Source of the DNA: an uncultured Ectothiorhodospiraceae bacterium
GTDB lineage: Bacteria; Pseudomonadota; Gammaproteobacteria; Nevskiales; Oceanococcaceae
DNA length: 64,000 nt
Direction: 5' to 3'
NCBI GenBank assembly: GCA_937141935.1
Contig: CAKZQS010000038.1
Coordinates: 1-64,000 of the forward strand
Both the position numbers and the translations under genes were made by a program. Shown one piece after another: positions 60,750 through 64,000 of the stretch (its first letter is position 1; every line of letters begins with the position of its first letter). The notes under the pieces are model-generated. The model worked only from the letters and a program-made list of their open reading frames with translations, was not told where the DNA came from and ran no database searches.

Positions 60750-61573
60750 GAGCGCACGGCGCGGGTGACCAGCCGCTGGTAGGCGGTGGGCAGCAGGCGC
60801 TGGCAGATGTCGATGACCTTGGCATCCGGCCCGACCAGCACGCGGCGGTCGTTGCGGCGCACGGCCTTGAGGATGATGCCGGCGGCCTCGTCGGCCGTCG
60901 TGCGGAAGAGCTTCTCGAAGTCCTTCTGCGAGCTGACCGGGTCCTTGCCGGTCATTTTCGCCACCGAGCCATTGGTGCGGGCATTGGCGGCGATGTTGGT
61001 CTTGATGCCACCGGGGTGCACGCAGGTGGCCGACACGGCCCCGCCGGCCAGGTCCAGCTCCTGGCGCAGCGATTCGGTAAAGCCGCGCACGGCGAACTTG
61101 GTCGCGTTGTAGCCGCTTTGCGTGGGCTGGGAGAACAGGCCGAAGATCGAGCTGATGTTGATCACATGGCCCTCACCCGCCGCGCGCAGATGCGGCAGGA
61201 AGGCCTTGGTGCCATAGACCACGCCCCAGAAATTGATACCGACGATCCACTCGTATTCCTCGATCGTCGTGCCTTCCACCGTGCCGCCCAGGGCGACGCC
61301 GGCGTTGTTGAAGATCATGTGCACGCGCTCGTGGTCGGCCACGGTTTGCGTGGCCCAGGCCTCGACCTGGGCGCGGTCGGCCACATCGACGGTGGCGGTC
61401 GTCACCTTGACCCGCGGCGCGCCCAGCTGACGCACGGTTTCGGCCAGCCCTTCGGCGTCCACGTCAGACAGGCTCAGGTGGCAGCCATCCGCGGCCAGTT
61501 GCAGCGCCAGTGCCCGGCCGATGCCCGAGCCGGCCCCGGTGATCGCGGCGACGCGATCGCGAAAATCCTTCAT
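60713..61573 (-). CDS. Classical SDR-family oxidoreductase
   Basis: 286 residues. Dinucleotide loop AAITGAGSGIGRALALQLAA, NNAGVALGG, catalytic Ser in INISSIFGLF and Tyr-XXX-Lys in SGYNATKFAVRG. The C-terminus RAVRSQSRKSAGKKSA is basic. GGGAG precedes the ATG at 61573. Substrate is unknown; convergent with the sulfotransferase gene, so not part of that operon. Confidence 0.9.
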   Translation of the reverse strand: MKDFRDRVAAITGAGSGIGRALALQLAADGCHLSLSDVDAEGLAETVRQLGAPRVKVTTATVDVADRAQVEAWATQTVADHERVHMIFNNAGVALGGTVEGTTIEEYEWIVGINFWGVVYGTKAFLPHLRAAGEGHVINISSIFGLFSQPTQSGYNATKFAVRGFTESLRQELDLAGGAVSATCVHPGGIKTNIAANARTNGSVAKMTGKDPVSSQKDFEKLFRTTADEAAGIILKAVRRNDRRVLVGPDAKVIDICQRLLPTAYQRLVTRAVRSQSRKSAGKKSA

Positions 61574-61606
61574 CGATGTCTCTCCCTGTCCGGTGAGGTG
61601 CCGGCT

Positions 61607-63505
61607 TCAGCCGGCGTCGTCGGCGCGGTAGGCCTCCAGCGTCTCGGCGGCCTCCAGCCAGTCGGCTTCGGCCTGCTCAAGCTGCTTGCGGCATTCCCCC
61701 TGTGCCCGCGCCAGCTCCTGGGCGCGTTCTGGCTGGGCACTATACAGCGCCGGATCGGACATTTCCTTTTCGTAATGTTCCAGTTGTTGCTGTAACTGTT
61801 CCATCGCCCGCTCGGCCCGCTGCAAGGCGGCGCGCAGCGGCCGCTCCTGCTCGCGGCGCGCGGCCGCGGCGCGGCGCCGGTCGGCCGCGCTACCCGCCGC
61901 GGGCGCCGCGCCGGGGGCGCCTACGGGCTGGTCACCACCGCGCGCCAGCCAGGCGGCGTAGTCCTCCAGGTCGCCATCGAAGTCGCGCAGGCGGCCCTCG
62001 GCCACCAGCCAGAAGCGGTCGCTGCAGGCCGACAGCAGGTGCCGGTCGTGGGCCACGATGATCGTCGCGCCGGCGTAGTCCAGCAGCGCCAGCTCCAGCG
62101 CGTGGCGCATCTCCAGATCCAGGTGGTTAGTGGGCTCGTCCAGCAGCAGCAGGTTGGGCCGCTGCCAGACCAGCAGGGCCAGCGCCAGACGGGCCTTCTC
62201 GCCGCCGGAGAAGCCGCCCACCGGCTCGAACACGCGGTCGCCGCGAAAGTCGAAGCGGCCCAGGTAGTCGCGCAGCTCCTGCTCGCGCACCTCCGGCGCC
62301 AACGCGGCCAGGTGCTGCACACAGCTGCGGCCCGGGTTCAGCGCATCGACCTGATGCTGGTGGAAGTAGCCCACCACCAGGCGCTCGTCGCGCATCAGCT
62401 TGCCGCCCACGGCGCCCAGTTCGCCGGCGATGGTGCGGATCAGCGTGGACTTGCCGGCGCCGTTGCGGCCCAGCACGCCGATGCGGTCGCCCGGCTCCAG
62501 CGAAAAACGCGCGTCGTCGACGATGATCGCCTCCGGCCCGTAACCGCAGCGCAGGGCCTCGGCCTTGAGCAGGGGCGAGGGCAGCCGCGCCGGCGTGCCG
62601 AAGTCAAAGGAAAAGGGCGAGGCCCAATGCGCCGGCTCCACCAGCTGGATGCGCTCAATCTGCTTGACCCGGCTCTGCGCCTGACGCGCCTTGCTGGCCT
62701 TGGCCTTGAAGCGGTCGACGAACTTTTGCAGGTGCGCGAGGCGCTTTTTCTGTGCCGCGTATTCGCGCTCGCGCTGGCGCATATGCTCGGCGCGCTGCTG
62801 CTCGCAGGAGGAATAGTTGCCGTTGTACAGCGTGGCCGACTGCCGCTCCAGATGCAGCGTGTGCGTCGTGAAGGCATCGAGAAAATCGCGGTCGTGCGAG
62901 ATCACCAACAGCGTGCCGGGGTAGCGCTGCAGCTCGGTGGCCAGCCACAGCACCGTGTCCAGATCGAGGTGGTTGGTCGGCTCGTCCAGCAGCAGCAGGT
63001 CCGAGCGCGCCATCAGGCACTGCGCCAGGTTCAGGCGCATGCGCCAACCGCCGGAAAAATCGCTGACCGGGCGGGCGCCGTCGCTGGCCGCAAAGCCCAG
63101 GCCGACCAGCAACCGGGCGGCGCGGGCGGTGGCGGTGTAGCCGTCGATGGCGTGGAGCTGCTCATGGGCGCGCGCCTGCCCGGCCGCATCCTGGCTGGCC
63201 TCGGCGGCCGCCAGGCGGACCTCGGTGGCGCGCAGTTCGGCGTCGCCGTCCATGACGAAGTCCAGCGCGGCGCGCGCGAGCGCGGGCGTTTCCTGCGCGA
63301 GATGGGCGATCTCCATGCGCGCGGGGCGCTGGAACTCGCCGGCATCGGCGCCCACCTCGCCGCGAATCAACGCGAACAGGCTGGACTTGCCGGTGCCGTT
63401 GCGGCCGGTGACGCCGACCTTGTAGCCGGCGTGGATCGCCGCCGAGAAGTTCTGCAGCAGCAGGCGCTGGCCGCGGCGCAGGGCCAGCTCGGAAAAAACC
63501 AGCAT
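61607..63505 (-). CDS. yheS: ABC-F family ATPase YheS
   Basis: 632 residues, near the 637 of E. coli YheS. Two ABC modules without membrane spans: Walker A GVTGRNGTGKSS (about 31-42) and GVLGRNGAGKST (about 335), signatures FSGGWRMRL and FSGGEKARL, and two LLLLDEPTNHLDL Walker B motifs. The linker between modules is rich in Arg, Lys and Gln, and the C-terminal tail is a long coiled coil. Ribosome-associated factors of this family ease translation. Follows the pyrophosphatase gene on the same strand with a 126-base gap. Confidence 0.95.
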   Translation of the reverse strand: MLVFSELALRRGQRLLLQNFSAAIHAGYKVGVTGRNGTGKSSLFALIRGEVGADAGEFQRPARMEIAHLAQETPALARAALDFVMDGDAELRATEVRLAAAEASQDAAGQARAHEQLHAIDGYTATARAARLLVGLGFAASDGARPVSDFSGGWRMRLNLAQCLMARSDLLLLDEPTNHLDLDTVLWLATELQRYPGTLLVISHDRDFLDAFTTHTLHLERQSATLYNGNYSSCEQQRAEHMRQREREYAAQKKRLAHLQKFVDRFKAKASKARQAQSRVKQIERIQLVEPAHWASPFSFDFGTPARLPSPLLKAEALRCGYGPEAIIVDDARFSLEPGDRIGVLGRNGAGKSTLIRTIAGELGAVGGKLMRDERLVVGYFHQHQVDALNPGRSCVQHLAALAPEVREQELRDYLGRFDFRGDRVFEPVGGFSGGEKARLALALLVWQRPNLLLLDEPTNHLDLEMRHALELALLDYAGATIIVAHDRHLLSACSDRFWLVAEGRLRDFDGDLEDYAAWLARGGDQPVGAPGAAPAAGSAADRRRAAAARREQERPLRAALQRAERAMEQLQQQLEHYEKEMSDPALYSAQPERAQELARAQGECRKQLEQAEADWLEAAETLEAYRADDAG

Positions 63506-63591
63506 CGGCGGGGGCTCAATGAATGGCGAGGCGCCGGGGCGAGCCGGCGGCTTGCGGCCCTGCCCGCAGGCAGCGGGCCGCGCAAGGCCGG

Positions 63592-63624
63592 GTCGCGGCG
63601 CCTGCGTGCTGCGGGCGCCGCGAC
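63592..63624. other. Stem-loop after the pyrophosphatase gene
   Basis: GTCGCGGCGCC / GGCGCCGCGAC, a perfect 11-bp stem with an 11-base loop, starting 7 bases past the ppa stop. No T-run follows on the minus strand, so it is probably an mRNA-end-stabilising hairpin or a Rho-linked end. Confidence 0.5.
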
Positions 63625-63631
63625 CGCGGGC

Positions 63632-64000
63632 TCAGCCCTTCTGCGCCTCGTAGGCGGCGATGGACTTGCGGATCTCCTCGCGGGCGGCGTCGGCGCCGTG
63701 CCAGCCGGTCACCTTGACCCACTTGCCCTTCTCGTTGTCCTTGTAGCGCTCGAAGAAGTGCGTGATCTCGTCCTGCAGGCGCTGCGGCACGTCGGCCAGG
63801 TCCTGCACGTCGGCGTAGTAGTGGTTGCTGACCTTGTCGGTCGGCACCGCCAGCACCTTGGCATCCAGGCCGGACTCGTCCTCGGTCATCAGCACCGCCA
63901 CCGGGCGGGCCTTGATGACGCAGCCCGGCACCACCGGATAGGGCGTCAGCACCAGCACGTCGACCGGGTCGCCATCGTCGTACAGCGTCTGGTTCACGAA
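63632..64000 (-). CDS. ppa: Inorganic pyrophosphatase, C-terminal part (runs off the right edge)
   Basis: Last 122 residues only; about 55 N-terminal residues are outside the window. Hydrolyses pyrophosphate in the cytosol. Seen: [20 protein letters not shown] with the metal-binding Asp residues, [14 protein letters not shown], and [19 protein letters not shown] near the end. These match the type I soluble pyrophosphatase. The stop at 63632 is followed by a strong hairpin. Confidence 0.95.
   Translation of the reverse strand, partial: FVNQTLYDDGDPVDVLVLTPYPVVPGCVIKARPVAVLMTEDESGLDAKVLAVPTDKVSNHYYADVQDLADVPQRLQDEITHFFERYKDNEKGKWVKVTGWHGADAAREEIRKSIAAYEAQKG

Overview
This is 64 kb of chromosomal DNA from a very GC-rich (about 70 percent by eye) Gram-negative bacterium. 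Three features point to the Gammaproteobacteria: the tRNA-Tyr / tRNA-Gly / tRNA-Thr / tuf order at the left edge, the rpoN-hpf-ptsN-hprK-rapZ order, and a complete Kdo/lipid A outfit with a Kdo kinase. The pairing of a kinase-associated ECF sigma factor with a TPR Ser/Thr kinase, and the type of malate dehydrogenase, suggest a Lysobacterales (Xanthomonadales)-like lineage; that placement is an inference. I saw no insertion sequence, prophage, CRISPR array or integrase. Genes are very tightly packed, with many 1- or 4-nt overlaps and several tail-to-tail overlaps.

Region by region. 1-530: a stringent-type tRNA promoter, three tRNAs and the start of tuf. 530-10397: the outer-membrane and LPS block: tolC, waaA, an LpxL-like acyltransferase, Kdo kinase, a DUF6165 protein and ilvE, then a four-gene surface-glycan operon (GT2, GT4, pyruvyltransferase-like, GT9). 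10496-13029: reverse transsulfuration (cystathionine beta-synthase and gamma-lyase). 13126-17193: two secreted proteins (a lipase-like hydrolase and a choice-of-anchor protein) divergent from a Tat-exported PhoD phosphatase behind a good PHO-box candidate. 17306-22947: two more surface-glycan genes downstream of glnE, and a YqiA esterase. 22948-23525: the longest gene-free stretch, with a candidate structured minus-strand RNA ending in an intrinsic terminator. 23526-26697: Ser/Thr kinase-TPR protein and ECF sigma factor, overlapping at their tails. 26864-33849: rdgC, ampD, a thioredoxin lipoprotein, an M16 peptidase and small membrane proteins.

33856-40591: trmL, rpoN and a full regulatory phosphotransferase set (hpf, ptsN, hprK, rapZ, EIIA-Man, HPr, EI) with no sugar permease. 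40821-46194: mdh, a PAS histidine-kinase-like protein with an apparently lost ATPase domain, ugd, and two genes that seem to begin with CTG codons at 4-nt junctions. 46250-50397: a minimal Csu-type chaperone-usher pilus operon. 50557-56145: an LplT-like transporter with a PQQ-type sugar dehydrogenase, a PhzF protein, and egtD/egtB for ergothioneine. 56310-60749: a four-gene operon of extended SDR reductase, 2OG-Fe(II) prolyl-hydroxylase-like enzyme, methyltransferase with an extra N-terminal domain, and TPR sulfotransferase. This looks like a tailoring cassette and is the best candidate for an undescribed system here. 60713-64000: an SDR, the ABC-F protein YheS and the end of inorganic pyrophosphatase.
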